The notes under the pieces were generated by a model. That model did no database searches, was not told where the DNA came from, and saw nothing but the letters and a program-made list of their open reading frames with translations. This document shows, piece after piece, positions 1 through 7,149 of a DNA stretch of 50,858 nucleotides; position 1 is the stretch's first letter; every line of letters begins with the position of its first letter. A program made the position numbers and the translations under genes. The stretch is from CAG-492 sp045643465. GTDB taxonomy: Bacteria > Bacillota > Clostridia > TANB77 > CAG-508. The stretch covers positions 1-50,858 of the forward strand of contig JAZUKV010000004.1 of the NCBI GenBank assembly GCA_045643465.1, written 5' to 3'.

Positions 1-118
1 ATTACTATTTTTCTTTATCCAACAAGTTAACAATATTACTTAATTTGTTAACAATACCAAAATATTGTTGACAAGTTAAAGATTTTGGATGTTCTTATTA
101 TCTTAATCTTCAGAACAA

Positions 119-721
119 TTATTTATTATTTTTAAAATGAAAATATGATAATATTCCTATTGGTAAGAAATATAAACACCATATTTCCAGAGCAATTACT
201 CCACCCATTGAACCTGATGCACTATGATTAGCAAATATACCTGTCATTGGCATGATTAAACAACTTATAAAAAATACACCATGTATTAATAATAAATATT
301 TTAATGCTTTATCTCTCTTGTTTCTAACATTTAATGTTAATCCAATAAAGAATGTTGATAATGCCATAATAGCATAACCAAGTAAATCTAAATTAAACAT
401 TAACCCCATATTACTATAATCAAGTACTTTTAATGCTTCTTTACTTAAATTATCATTTAATACACTTGTACATTGAGTAAAATATACAATCATAATTAAT
501 GTTGAATAAACACCAGCAAGTATAAGTGCAATTTTACCAGCTACTTTATTATCTTCTGTACATTCATTTTCTAATCCAGCAATCATCATTATAAAACTTA
601 ATGACAATAATATACATACAAAAAAATATCCAAATTTAAAATCAATTAGCAAAAAAATTGCAAATAACAAAACTGTTATAGCATTAATGATTGATCCTAT
701 CATACCTATTTTCTTATTCAT
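119..721 (-). CDS. Multi-pass membrane protein, unknown function
   Basis: About 200 residues with roughly six hydrophobic segments separated by short polar loops, including one loop rich in Asn/Lys before residue 155. I do not recognise the family. The ATG at 721 is chosen because GAGGAG lies 8 bases upstream; an earlier ATG at 745 has no ribosome site and sits on a TATAAT box (744-749, extended -10 TGTTATAAT). Monocistronic, reading toward the window start. Probably a cytoplasmic membrane protein. Confidence 0.6.
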   Translation of the reverse strand: MNKKIGMIGSIINAITVLLFAIFLLIDFKFGYFFVCILLSLSFIMMIAGLENECTEDNKVAGKIALILAGVYSTLIMIVYFTQCTSVLNDNLSKEALKVLDYSNMGLMFNLDLLGYAIMALSTFFIGLTLNVRNKRDKALKYLLLIHGVFFISCLIMPMTGIFANHSASGSMGGVIALEIWCLYFLPIGILSYFHFKNNK

Positions 722-743
722 ACAATCAACTCCTCTATTCAAC

Positions 744-749
744 ATTATA
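744..749 (-). promoter_or_regulatory. Extended -10 promoter of the membrane protein gene
   Basis: On the minus strand TGTTATAAT forms an extended -10 just upstream of the RBS of the membrane-protein gene. The -35 region is poor, which fits an extended -10 promoter. Confidence 0.4.
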
Positions 750-825
750 ACACATATTTTTATAATTTAATTACATCGTAATATTATAACACCAAAACAT
801 TGTAAACATCTCGATAACTTGTAAT

Positions 826-1869
826 TTATTGTTCACTAATAAATGGCTCAACATATTTTTGTATAAATTGAACTCTGTCAAATACTAATGGCTTAAATGT
901 TGCTGTAACTGATATAACTATATTCTTATCAGTATTAACATATATTACATTTCCACTATCACCAATAGCGGAGTATATATTCTTTTTATCATCTATAATC
1001 CACCATAAATAACCATATTGCATAAATGCAAATTTTTCATCACACTTAATATAAGGTGTAGTCATTTGTTCTATCCATTTTGAAGAAACTATTTGTTTAT
1101 TATCATATAATCCTTTATTAAGACACATTTGTCCTATTTTTGATAAATCTTCTGCTGACAAACATAGTCCAAATCCTGCTGTTACAATTCCTTTATTATC
1201 GCAAAACCAACCATTCTCTTTTGGTAATTTTGATGTTACAAAGTTTATATGTTCATCTTTATTTTTCACTATATACTCTTTTCTTGCTTTAATATTAAGT
1301 GGCTCAAAAAGATATTTATTTGCAAATTCTAATGTAGTCATATTACTTACTTTTGTTATTATTGTACTTAATACATGAATACCTAATGATAAATACTTAA
1401 ACTCTCCAGTAATTCCATTTTTTCCACCTAATAAGTCAAGAATAGCATTTGTCCAGTCTTCACTTGTACATACTTTAGTCCAAGGCTCTGACTTACACTT
1501 ATAAGGTGCTGTCATTGTAAGTAGATTATATAAAGTAACATCTTGTATTGTTTTTTCTCCTCTTTTTATAACATAATCGGGGAAAAAATCTAATACTTTT
1601 TGATTAACACTTTCTATCATACCTTTATCAATAGCAATTCCTATAAGAATAGATATAATACTCTTTGTTACTGATGCAATATGAACATTATCTGTTGTTT
1701 TATAATTATTCCAATTATCATTATAAACAATTTTATTATTCTTAACTGCTACTATTTGACATATATTAGGTTGTTGTTCTTCTATAATTCTATGCAATTC
1801 TTCTTTATTCATAAAATTTAATCTCCCATATAACTTACTATTTTCACGTATGATTTTATCATACAACAT
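826..1869 (-). CDS. Serine hydrolase, beta-lactamase class C / penicillin-binding family
   Basis: A 347-residue protein with the SxxK nucleophile motif SVTK in the segment HIASVTKSIISILIG near residue 67-70, the typical follow-on helix, and GYLWWI / GDSGNVIYV in the C-terminal half, where this family carries its third motif region. The second motif, usually Tyr-x-Asn, reads Tyr-Leu-Ser (FKYLSLGIHVLS). The N-terminus lacks a signal peptide, so the enzyme is probably cytoplasmic, an esterase or peptidase-like hydrolase rather than a true beta-lactamase. The start at 1869 has AAGGAA some 13 bases upstream; an ATG at 1812 with GGGAG upstream is an equally good start and gives the usual family N-terminus (MNKEELHRIIEEQ). 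Confidence 0.75.
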   Translation of the reverse strand: MLYDKIIRENSKLYGRLNFMNKEELHRIIEEQQPNICQIVAVKNNKIVYNDNWNNYKTTDNVHIASVTKSIISILIGIAIDKGMIESVNQKVLDFFPDYVIKRGEKTIQDVTLYNLLTMTAPYKCKSEPWTKVCTSEDWTNAILDLLGGKNGITGEFKYLSLGIHVLSTIITKVSNMTTLEFANKYLFEPLNIKARKEYIVKNKDEHINFVTSKLPKENGWFCDNKGIVTAGFGLCLSAEDLSKIGQMCLNKGLYDNKQIVSSKWIEQMTTPYIKCDEKFAFMQYGYLWWIIDDKKNIYSAIGDSGNVIYVNTDKNIVISVTATFKPLVFDRVQFIQKYVEPFISEQ

Positions 1870-1887
1870 AGTTCTAAAGTATTCCTT

Positions 1888-2061
1888 CTATTTGTTGTAA
1901 ATCTTGTCGATTTTCTCAAACGTTTCTTCTAAAGAATACACTTTACCTTCTTCTACATCCTCTATACCTTTTTGCATTTTGTCTTTCAAATCACTTTTGC
2001 TTTTTATTTCTATATCTTTTGGTCCATCAATCTTTATGCCGGAAAATTTAAAAAATTCCAT
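1888..2061 (-). CDS. Small antitoxin-like protein (57 aa)
   Basis: A 57-residue, strongly charged ORF beginning MEFFKFSGIKI and ending GKVYSLEETFEKIDKIYNK. The C-terminal pattern (Gly-Lys-Val-Tyr-Ser-x-Glu-Glu followed by a short helix) is common at the ends of RelB/Phd-type antitoxins. It lies 33 bases downstream of the DUF4160 gene on the same strand, and DUF4160 genes are often paired with small partners, so a toxin-antitoxin-like module is a reasonable inference but not shown. The RBS is a weak GAAAAAGAGGAAAAA run. Confidence 0.5.
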   Translation of the reverse strand: MEFFKFSGIKIDGPKDIEIKSKSDLKDKMQKGIEDVEEGKVYSLEETFEKIDKIYNK

Positions 2062-2094
2062 ATAATTTTTTCCTCTTTTTCTTCAAAATCGCAA

Positions 2095-2374
2095 TTAACA
2101 ATAAAACTTAATTTCTTGCCCCTCAAAGTAATTTTTCCATTTTGCAATTATTAGAAAATAATTATCATTTATAATTTTTTGTATTTTCTTCAAATCACTC
2201 ATTGGTATATTACTTTTATTATTAGCAATTATACTTCCACCATTTTTTGTAATCCATAACTTTGTTGAGTTTCCAACTGGTTTTCCCTTTGAAATATGTA
2301 CATGTATTGGTTCTTCATTTTCATTTGACCAAAAATAAACACTATATCCGCATTGTTTCAAAAATATTAGGCAC
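2095..2374 (-). pseudogene. DUF4160 protein with a single-base frameshift near the start
   Basis: The body reads CGYSVYFWSNENEEPIHVH, the DUF4160 signature of aromatic strand plus Glu-Pro-x-His-Val-His, and ends with the family-like KWKNYFEGQEIKF. The natural start appears to be GTG at 2374, giving VPNIF in one frame; the rest of the domain is one frame over. Removing one T from the five-T run (2360-2364) gives VPNILKQCGYSVYFW, a normal DUF4160 N-terminus. As it stands only a TTG at 2361 could start the main frame, without a clear RBS. It overlaps the end of the upstream 91-aa gene, suggesting translational coupling. DUF4160 function is not established. Confidence 0.6.
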
Positions 2375-2642
2375 TTTGAAGACCCCCTTCTTTAGCAATT
2401 TCATAAAAATGTGCTGCACCCTGCTCAACTACTTTTTTATACAAATTTATCTCCTCATCTGTATAGTTTCCATCGTTTTCTATAATTTTATAACTTGGCA
2501 ATTCAAATATTAATGTGTCGAATCCTTTCTCTGTTGGTCTTTCAAATACTACTTTAATTATTTCTTCTCCATTGTCTCTTTTTATTATATCTGAAATTAC
2601 TAATTCAGTTCCATCTGCATATTTGCACAATGTATGCATCAT
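2367..2642 (-). CDS. Hypothetical protein (91 aa), first gene of the DUF4160 cluster
   Basis: Acidic small soluble protein beginning MMHTLCKYADGTELVISDII, with a C-terminal helix VVEQGAAHFYEIAKEGG. No family recognised. The ATG at 2642 is preferred: GAGGAG is 9 bases upstream, whereas the in-frame ATG at 2651 directly abuts the RBS. Its stop overlaps the probable GTG start of the DUF4160 gene, so the three small genes (91 aa, DUF4160, 57 aa) form one transcription unit. Confidence 0.6.
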   Translation of the reverse strand: MMHTLCKYADGTELVISDIIKRDNGEEIIKVVFERPTEKGFDTLIFELPSYKIIENDGNYTDEEINLYKKVVEQGAAHFYEIAKEGGLQSA

Positions 2643-2718
2643 ATTTATCATCTCCTCGTCTTTATATCAATATATCTTAACTACTTGTATAATTTTATCA
2701 TAACATTATTTCAAAAAC

Positions 2719-2747
2719 AAGAGCATAATTTATGTAAAAATTATGCC
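2719..2747 (-). terminator. Rho-independent terminator after mobC
   Basis: Stem GCATAATTT / AAATTATGC followed on the minus strand by TTGTTTTTG, directly downstream of the mobC stop codon. Confidence 0.6.
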
Positions 2748-3050
2748 CTAATAGTTTGAATACATATCAGCTAATACGCGCCATATATTCCTTAGCTCTG
2801 TTTTAACTTCTGATAAATCAACACAATTAATTACTCCACTATTTGCAAGTCTAGTTAATTGATTAATATTATTTCCAATTCTGCGAAGTTCTGTTTCAAC
2901 TTTACTATCACTATCCAATATTTTTATTACTTGCTTATCAGCTGAGCCAACTAAATAACTTGTTATTGTTCTGTTTAATTTTTTTGCTTTCTTTGAAATC
3001 ATATCTTTTTCTTTTTTTGTTACTCTTAAATTAATAATACATTCTTTCAT
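2748..3050 (-). CDS. mobC: MobC-like relaxosome accessory protein
   Basis: A 100-residue protein with an N-terminal ribbon-helix-helix-like segment (LRVTKKEKDMISKKAKK) and the hallmark MobC segment LRRIGNNINQLTRLANSG (about residues 56-73). MobC proteins bind oriT and help the relaxase melt and nick DNA in mobilizable plasmids and integrative elements. Palindromes and repeats that could be its oriT lie immediately upstream (3076-3123). No relaxase gene is present downstream, where mobA would normally follow; a terminator comes instead. The element therefore looks decayed or dependent on a helper. RBS GAGGAG at about 3058. Confidence 0.8.
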   Translation of the reverse strand: MKECIINLRVTKKEKDMISKKAKKLNRTITSYLVGSADKQVIKILDSDSKVETELRRIGNNINQLTRLANSGVINCVDLSEVKTELRNIWRVLADMYSNY

Positions 3051-3075
3051 TATATCACTCCTCTCTTAAAGGGTT

Positions 3076-3123
3076 TGGGAGTTACTCCCATTTAATGCAA
3101 GAGCTATTTGTGTACACAAATAG
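3076..3123. other. oriT-like palindrome pair upstream of mobC
   Basis: Two perfect inverted repeats lie within 50 bases of the mobC start: TGGGAGT-T-ACTCCCA (3076-3090) and the 20-base palindrome CTATTTGTGTACACAAATAG (3104-3123). Position next to a MobC gene makes an oriT or a MobC operator the likely reading. Confidence 0.45.
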
Positions 3124-3219
3124 GAATCTTGCTTTCCTTTTTAACTTGCAAAATCTCGGAAATATTTCTTTAAATATTTCCACCACTAAATCTATAATCT
3201 CTTATCTTTTGAATATAAT

Positions 3220-3482
3220 TATTTTCTATCCCCTTTGGGGATAAATCGTCTAATCCATTGATGTTTTTAGCTTTGCTAAACTTTTTCAATATATCAAATT
3301 TTATTTTTAATCAGTTTCTTTTTGAATTTTTCTTTGTTATCGTGTTCTATCCCATTTTGAGATAAATCCTTCAATCCATTGACGCTGTTGGTTTTATCAG
3401 CCTTTTTTATGTTATTTTTTTAATATTTATTTTTCATTCTCAATTTGAGAATAATCGGTGAACTTATTGATACTACTGGCTT
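3220..3482. repeat. Three degenerate direct repeats, each with an inner palindrome
   Basis: Between mobC and the HTH gene three related units of roughly 50-60 bases occur near 3223, 3350 and 3435. Each starts with a short palindrome (TATCCCCTTTGGGGATA; ATCCCATTTTGAGAT; TTCTCAATTTGAGAA) followed by a sequence like AATCCATTGAtG and a GCTTTT/GCC segment. The first two share AATCCATTGA. They could be iterons for the adjacent replication-type protein or accessory relaxosome sites. No coding sequence is apparent in this 430-base gap. Confidence 0.4.
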
Positions 3483-3953
3483 TTAATTAATATATAAACT
3501 TTCTAAAAATTCATCCGAATAGCTTCTTTGTTCATAATTCATGAAACTACCTTTATTATTATTTATACTATTTCTTTTTATATTATTATATTTGACACTT
3601 TTGTCTATACCCCTATGACATTTTTGTCCATACGTGTATTGATTGTTTTGTCCATAGGGTTCTTGTTTAATAAATAATCTTCTTTGCACAAATTCTTCTT
3701 TATCGCTTTTTTCAATTTCTTCACGAATAAAGTTCTGTGTTCTTAACTTTGATATCCATCTTGAAATGGTTCTATTATTAACATTAAATAGTTTTCCTAA
3801 ATATTTATTTGTTGCATAGCAATATCCTTCTTTATTTGATAATGAAAGTATTACAGAGTATAATACTTTTTCATTTGATGACAATTTTTCACTAAATAAA
3901 ACAACATCTGGAATAATTGAATAATGTCCAAATTTATAATCTTTTTCATTCAT
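3483..3953 (-). CDS. Winged-helix replication-initiator-like protein
   Basis: 156 residues from the ATG at 3953 (GAGGAAACC directly upstream; the longer frame to 4019 has no RBS). The N-terminal half, FGHYSIIPDVVLFSEKLSS then NEKVLYSVILSLSNKEGYCYATNKYLGKLFNVNNRTISRWI, is the helix-turn-helix (HTH_36-type) module found at the N-terminus of RepA-like and phage/plasmid replication proteins. The C-terminal tail is polar and Asn/Gln-rich with no catalytic domain. With mobC and the intervening repeats it forms a plasmid/IME remnant. Could also be a transcriptional regulator. Confidence 0.65.
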   Translation of the reverse strand: MNEKDYKFGHYSIIPDVVLFSEKLSSNEKVLYSVILSLSNKEGYCYATNKYLGKLFNVNNRTISRWISKLRTQNFIREEIEKSDKEEFVQRRLFIKQEPYGQNNQYTYGQKCHRGIDKSVKYNNIKRNSINNNKGSFMNYEQRSYSDEFLESLYIN

Positions 3954-3986
3954 GGTTTCCTCGCTTTCTAAAAAGTATGAGCAAAA

Positions 3987-4042
3987 AAAATAAAGTCTAT
4001 TTCTCGTAAACTTTCTCAAAATTTACTTTTAGACTTTATTTT
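3987..4042. promoter_or_regulatory. Long-looped inverted repeat upstream of the HTH gene
   Basis: AAAATAAAGTCTA (3987-3999) and its exact complement TAGACTTTATTTT (4030-4042) enclose a 30-base loop, between the HTH gene and its probable promoter. A leader structure controlling replication-protein expression or an old terminator are both possible. Confidence 0.35.
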
Positions 4043-4092
4043 TATAATTTTATTAAATTTACTATGTATTCATTGACTCACACTTTTATTTA

Positions 4093-4260
4093 CTACACAT
4101 ACGAACCAAGAATTGTAAGGCTTTGCGTAATTATTCGTAATTGTTCCAATGTTGTTTCAAGCGGGTCTCCCTCTTTTATTCTTAAAGTTTTTCTTATTTC
4201 TTTTGGAATTACAATTCTACCTAAATCGTCAATTCTTCTTACTACTCCTGTAGCTTTCAT
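4093..4260 (-). pseudogene. spoVT: Truncated SpoVT (AbrB-type DNA-binding domain only)
   Basis: The first 35 residues (MKATGVVRRIDDLGRIVIPK, then EIRKTLRIKEGDPLE) match the swapped-hairpin AbrB domain at the start of SpoVT, a forespore transcription regulator. After Glu35 the sequence stops resembling SpoVT (TTLEQLRIITQSLTILGSYV) and ends at residue 55, so the end of the DNA-binding domain and the whole GAF-like sensor (normally to about residue 180) are missing. The break faces the mobC/HTH element, suggesting the gene was cut by insertion. Good RBS TAAGGAGG upstream. A complete copy may exist elsewhere. Confidence 0.7.
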
Positions 4261-4410
4261 AATATATAATCCTCCTTATTTGCTAATTTTGATTTTACAT
4301 TTTTAGTATTGCAAAATTTGGAGAATTTATGCAAATTTTATACAAAAAAATAAGTATATAAATTTTTATTTTTTAACCTAAAAAACTATAATTAATATAC
4401 TTATTTTTCA

Positions 4411-4956
4411 TTATTTATTATTATTTATCTTTAATTCATTATAACAATTTCTGCAAACAGGAATATATTCTTTATCACCTATACGAATATCACTATTTTT
4501 ATCATCCAATTTATAATAACTAAAAATTGCGTTATCTCTTTTGCATATTTCACAAATTGAAGTCATTGTTTGTACATTGTCTGATACACAAAGTAGATCA
4601 CCCATTTTTCCAAAAGGTTTTCTTTCAGAAGTTAAATTTAATCCAGCAATATAAAATTTTTTCCCAGCTGCAGCCATTTTCTGTATACATTCAACATTTC
4701 CATCTAAAAATTGAAATTCATCAATCACATATACATCTGCTTCAAAATTTTGAATTTCTTCAATTTTATTAATATTTACTGAACTTAATTTATTACCGTT
4801 TCTATCTACAATATAATCTTCAGCATATCTTGTATCTATTTGAGGTTTAAAAATTTTTATTTGTTTTCCTGCAATTAGTTGTCTTTTTGCTTCATCTATT
4901 ATTTTATTGCTTTTTCCACATTTCACAGGACCTGTGTATACATTAATGTCACCCAT
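4411..4956 (-). CDS. tdk: Thymidine kinase, type II
   Basis: 181 residues. P-loop GPVKCGKS at residues 9-16 (Cys replaces the usual Ser in GPMFSGKS), catalytic DEFQF with Glu80, lasso-like region around residues 111-125, and a zinc ribbon formed by Cys135, Cys138, Cys168 and Cys171. Transfers phosphate from ATP to thymidine in pyrimidine salvage. ATG at 4956 is chosen because AAAGGTG lies just upstream; an in-frame GTG at 4965 overlaps that RBS. Monocistronic and divergent from the coat genes. Confidence 0.9.
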   Translation of the reverse strand: MGDINVYTGPVKCGKSNKIIDEAKRQLIAGKQIKIFKPQIDTRYAEDYIVDRNGNKLSSVNINKIEEIQNFEADVYVIDEFQFLDGNVECIQKMAAAGKKFYIAGLNLTSERKPFGKMGDLLCVSDNVQTMTSICEICKRDNAIFSYYKLDDKNSDIRIGDKEYIPVCRNCYNELKINNNK

Positions 4957-5120
4957 TATTTTCACCTTTGTTCCTTTTTTGAATTTCTAAACGGAATTAT
5001 ACCAATCCGATATATTTTTTTCAACATTTTTTTACATATTTCTTTTTTTATTATAATAAAAAAATTTAACATGCATAGTATTAACATTTTTGAACAAAAT
5101 ATTTTTAGGTGGTGATTTTT

Positions 5121-5294
5121 ATGACAAGTAAAGAGCTTTTATATGTTGAAGATGCTTTAGGACATGAAAAATATATGAAATCATGTGCCTTTGAAACTTC
5201 AAATCAATTAACAGATGAAAATTTATCAAATTATATGAAACAATTACAAACAACTCACACAGCTTTATTAAACAAATTTTTAAATTTATTATAA
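5121..5294 (+). CDS. CotF-like spore coat protein, N-terminal type (57 aa)
   Basis: Small protein MTSKELLYVEDALGHEKYMK... followed by a helix ending in TTHTALLNKFLNLL. This resembles the first helical half of the spore coat F family (helical, ferritin-like), where a stand-alone small partner precedes a longer one. Start at 5121, with AGGTGGTG upstream; the track start at 5109 overlaps that RBS. It lies 15 bases before the second coat gene. Confidence 0.65.
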   Translation: MTSKELLYVEDALGHEKYMKSCAFETSNQLTDENLSNYMKQLQTTHTALLNKFLNLL

Positions 5295-5309
5295 TTAATA
5301 GGAGGAATT

Positions 5310-5558
5310 ATGGACGATAGAAATTTAATGGAAAATGAACTTCTAGTTATAAAAGGAGTATGTGACCTATATATGCATGGTGCTATAGAATCTACTACTG
5401 CTGAAGTTCATGAAGCTTTCAAATCTGCTTTAAATACAGGTTTAGATATTCAAAATAAAATTTATAACTTAATGGCTGAAAAAGGTTGGTATCAAACAGA
5501 AACTGCGGATCAAAATCAAATCAACGCTTTAAAGCAAAAATTCTCTACGCCTAATTAA
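5310..5558 (+). CDS. CotF-family spore coat protein (82 aa)
   Basis: Helical protein containing the coat F elements ENELLVIKGVCDLYMHGAIE and a C-terminal LMAEKGWYQTE, the MxxxGWY signature of this family. RBS AGGAGG 5 bases before ATG. Co-transcribed with the preceding small coat gene; together they correspond to the two halves of a CotF-like protein. Presence indicates a spore former. Location expected: spore coat. Confidence 0.75.
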   Translation: MDDRNLMENELLVIKGVCDLYMHGAIESTTAEVHEAFKSALNTGLDIQNKIYNLMAEKGWYQTETADQNQINALKQKFSTPN

Positions 5559-5570
5559 ATTAACAAAAAT

Positions 5571-5618
5571 TAAGAGCTAAGTAAATTTTAAATCTTTAAA
5601 ATTTTACTCAGCTCTTAA
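5571..5618. terminator. Bidirectional terminator between cotF-like gene and metK
   Basis: A long imperfect hairpin (AAGAGCTAAGTAAATTTTAAA pairs with TTTAAAATTTTACTCAGCTCTT) sits exactly between the convergent coat and metK genes, with A/T runs on both sides. Confidence 0.8.
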
Positions 5619-5621
5619 CTT

Positions 5622-6767
5622 TTAAAATTCTATTATTTTTTCCCAAGCCAAATCTGATTTTCCAAAATGACCGTAATTTGTTGTTGTAGAAAATATTGGT
5701 TGTTGTAATCCTAAATAATCTATTATTCCCCTTGGAGTTAAATCAAAATTAGAATATATTTTTTCAATTATCTCATTTTCTGGAATTTTAGACGTCCCAA
5801 ACGTATCTATATATATTGCAATTGGTTTAGCAACACCTATTGCATAAGACAATTGTATTTCGCACTTTTTAGCATATCCATTTGCTACAATATTTTTTGC
5901 TATAAATCTAGCCATATATGCAGCTGATCTATCAACCTTTGTTGCATCTTTACCAGAAAAAGCACCTCCACCATGGCGCGCATAACCACCATAAGTATCT
6001 ACAATAATTTTTCTTCCTGTAAGTCCTGTATCACCTAAAGGACCTCCTATAACAAATCTACCTGTTGGATTAATAAAATATTTTGTTTTATCATCTAACA
6101 AACTTTCTGGAATCACAGCATCAATTACATATTTTTTAATATCTGCTTTTAATTTAGACAAATCAATTGACTCATCATGTTGAGTTGAAACAACTACTGT
6201 ATCAACTCTTAATGGCTTATCATCTTCATATTCAATTGTTACTTGAACTTTCCCATCAGGTCTCAAATAACTTATTATATTATTTTTTCTAACTTCAGTT
6301 AATCTTTTTGCCAACTTATGTGCTAAATATATTGGCATTGGCATAAACTCATCTGTTTCATCACAAGCAAATCCAAACATTAAACCTTGATCACCAGCAC
6401 CCTCTGAAACAGTTTCATCACCTTCTTTTTGTTCAAATGATTTATCAACACCTAAAGCTATATCTGGAGACTGCTTTGTAATACTAACATGAACATCACA
6501 AGTTTTATAATCCATATCTAAATTTGCATTATCGTAACCAACTTTTTCAATTACAGATCTAACAATTTTTTCAATATCAACATCCTCTGCTTCAGATGTT
6601 ATCTCTCCCGTTACAAAAACTTCACCTTTTCCAGCCATCGTTTCGCAAGCCACTCTAGATTTAGGATCTTGCTCTAAAAACTTATCTAACACACTATCTG
6701 ATATCAAATCACATAATTTATCAGGATGCCCTTCTGTAACGCTCTCTGACGTAAATAATCTTTTCAT
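5622..6767 (-). CDS. metK: S-adenosylmethionine synthetase
   Basis: 381 residues, normal length. Makes SAM from methionine and ATP. Hallmarks: FTSESVTEGHPDKLCDLISD at residues 4-23, the ATP-binding GAGDQGLMFGFACDET, and the P-loop-like GGGAFSGKDATKVDRSAAY. A SAM-I riboswitch with its own terminator precedes it, so expression is switched off when SAM is abundant. The product feeds the AdoMet decarboxylase/aminopropyltransferase genes found 31 kb away in this window. Confidence 0.97.
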   Translation of the reverse strand: MKRLFTSESVTEGHPDKLCDLISDSVLDKFLEQDPKSRVACETMAGKGEVFVTGEITSEAEDVDIEKIVRSVIEKVGYDNANLDMDYKTCDVHVSITKQSPDIALGVDKSFEQKEGDETVSEGAGDQGLMFGFACDETDEFMPMPIYLAHKLAKRLTEVRKNNIISYLRPDGKVQVTIEYEDDKPLRVDTVVVSTQHDESIDLSKLKADIKKYVIDAVIPESLLDDKTKYFINPTGRFVIGGPLGDTGLTGRKIIVDTYGGYARHGGGAFSGKDATKVDRSAAYMARFIAKNIVANGYAKKCEIQLSYAIGVAKPIAIYIDTFGTSKIPENEIIEKIYSNFDLTPRGIIDYLGLQQPIFSTTTNYGHFGKSDLAWEKIIEF

Positions 6768-6789
6768 CTAATCTACTCCTTCCTATTTT

Positions 6790-6824
6790 GTGGAATTGGA
6801 AACGGGGACGGTTCTCTTTTCCAC
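6790..6824. repeat. Short REP-like hairpin element
   Basis: The sequence runs from GTGGAATTGG to CTTTTCCAC and has the core GGAAACGGGGACGGTTCT. It is related to the perfect palindrome at 17295-17356, which shares GGAAACcGGGACGGTTCT. It sits in the leader between the SAM riboswitch and metK. Confidence 0.55.
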
Positions 6825-6842
6825 TTTTTATGTTATCAAAAA

Positions 6843-6983
6843 AACCTTTAGCGCAATGCTAAAGGTTAACTATCTAGTTATAGAATCATCAGCCAAAGCA
6901 TTAGCTTTGTCGGTATTAGCACCTTGCTTTTGGCAGGTTGCTGTGGAGTCTTAAAGCCGATTCTCTCGTCCACTCTCGATAAC
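6843..6983 (-). promoter_or_regulatory. SAM-I (S-box) riboswitch with terminator
   Basis: On the minus strand the leader reads GUUAUCGAGAGUGGACGAGA ... CAGCAACCUG ... AAGGUGCUAAUACCGACA ... UGGCUGAUGA, matching the conserved SAM-I core (the AGAG turn, GCAACC, AGGUGCUAAUUCC-like J4/P4). The aptamer occupies about 6876-6983. It is followed by a terminator stem AACCTTTAGC / GCTAAAGGTT (6843-6867) with a T-run. Binding SAM should stabilise the terminator and shut off metK. Confidence 0.93.
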
Positions 6984-6994
6984 ATATTGTTGAC

Positions 6995-7023
6995 ATTATA
7001 AAATCTTTTAGTTAATTAGTCAA
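6995..7023 (-). promoter_or_regulatory. Promoter of the metK riboswitch transcript
   Basis: TTGACT (7018-7023), 17-base spacer, TATAAT (6995-7000), with transcription expected to begin just before the SAM-I aptamer. Confidence 0.8.
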
Positions 7024-7086
7024 TATATTTTTAATAAAAATTCTTATTTTATGTATATTAACTAATCAATTACGTAAACTTATCTG

Positions 7087-7115
7087 TTGCACTTTTAGAA
7101 TATTCCTGATATACT
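7087..7115 (+). promoter_or_regulatory. Promoter of recQ-like gene
   Basis: TTGCAC, 17-base spacer, TATACT, about 35 bases upstream of the recQ-like start codon. Confidence 0.5.
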
Positions 7116-7149
7116 ACTTACACTTTATATTTTTTATAAGAGGTACTCA

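Noticed and set aside
3220..3482. CRISPR array
   Set aside because: Only three imperfect units of unequal length with inner palindromes, no constant repeat and no cas genes.
4064..4306. 80-aa plus-strand frame
   Set aside because: Antisense to the truncated spoVT, which has a recognisable product and RBS.
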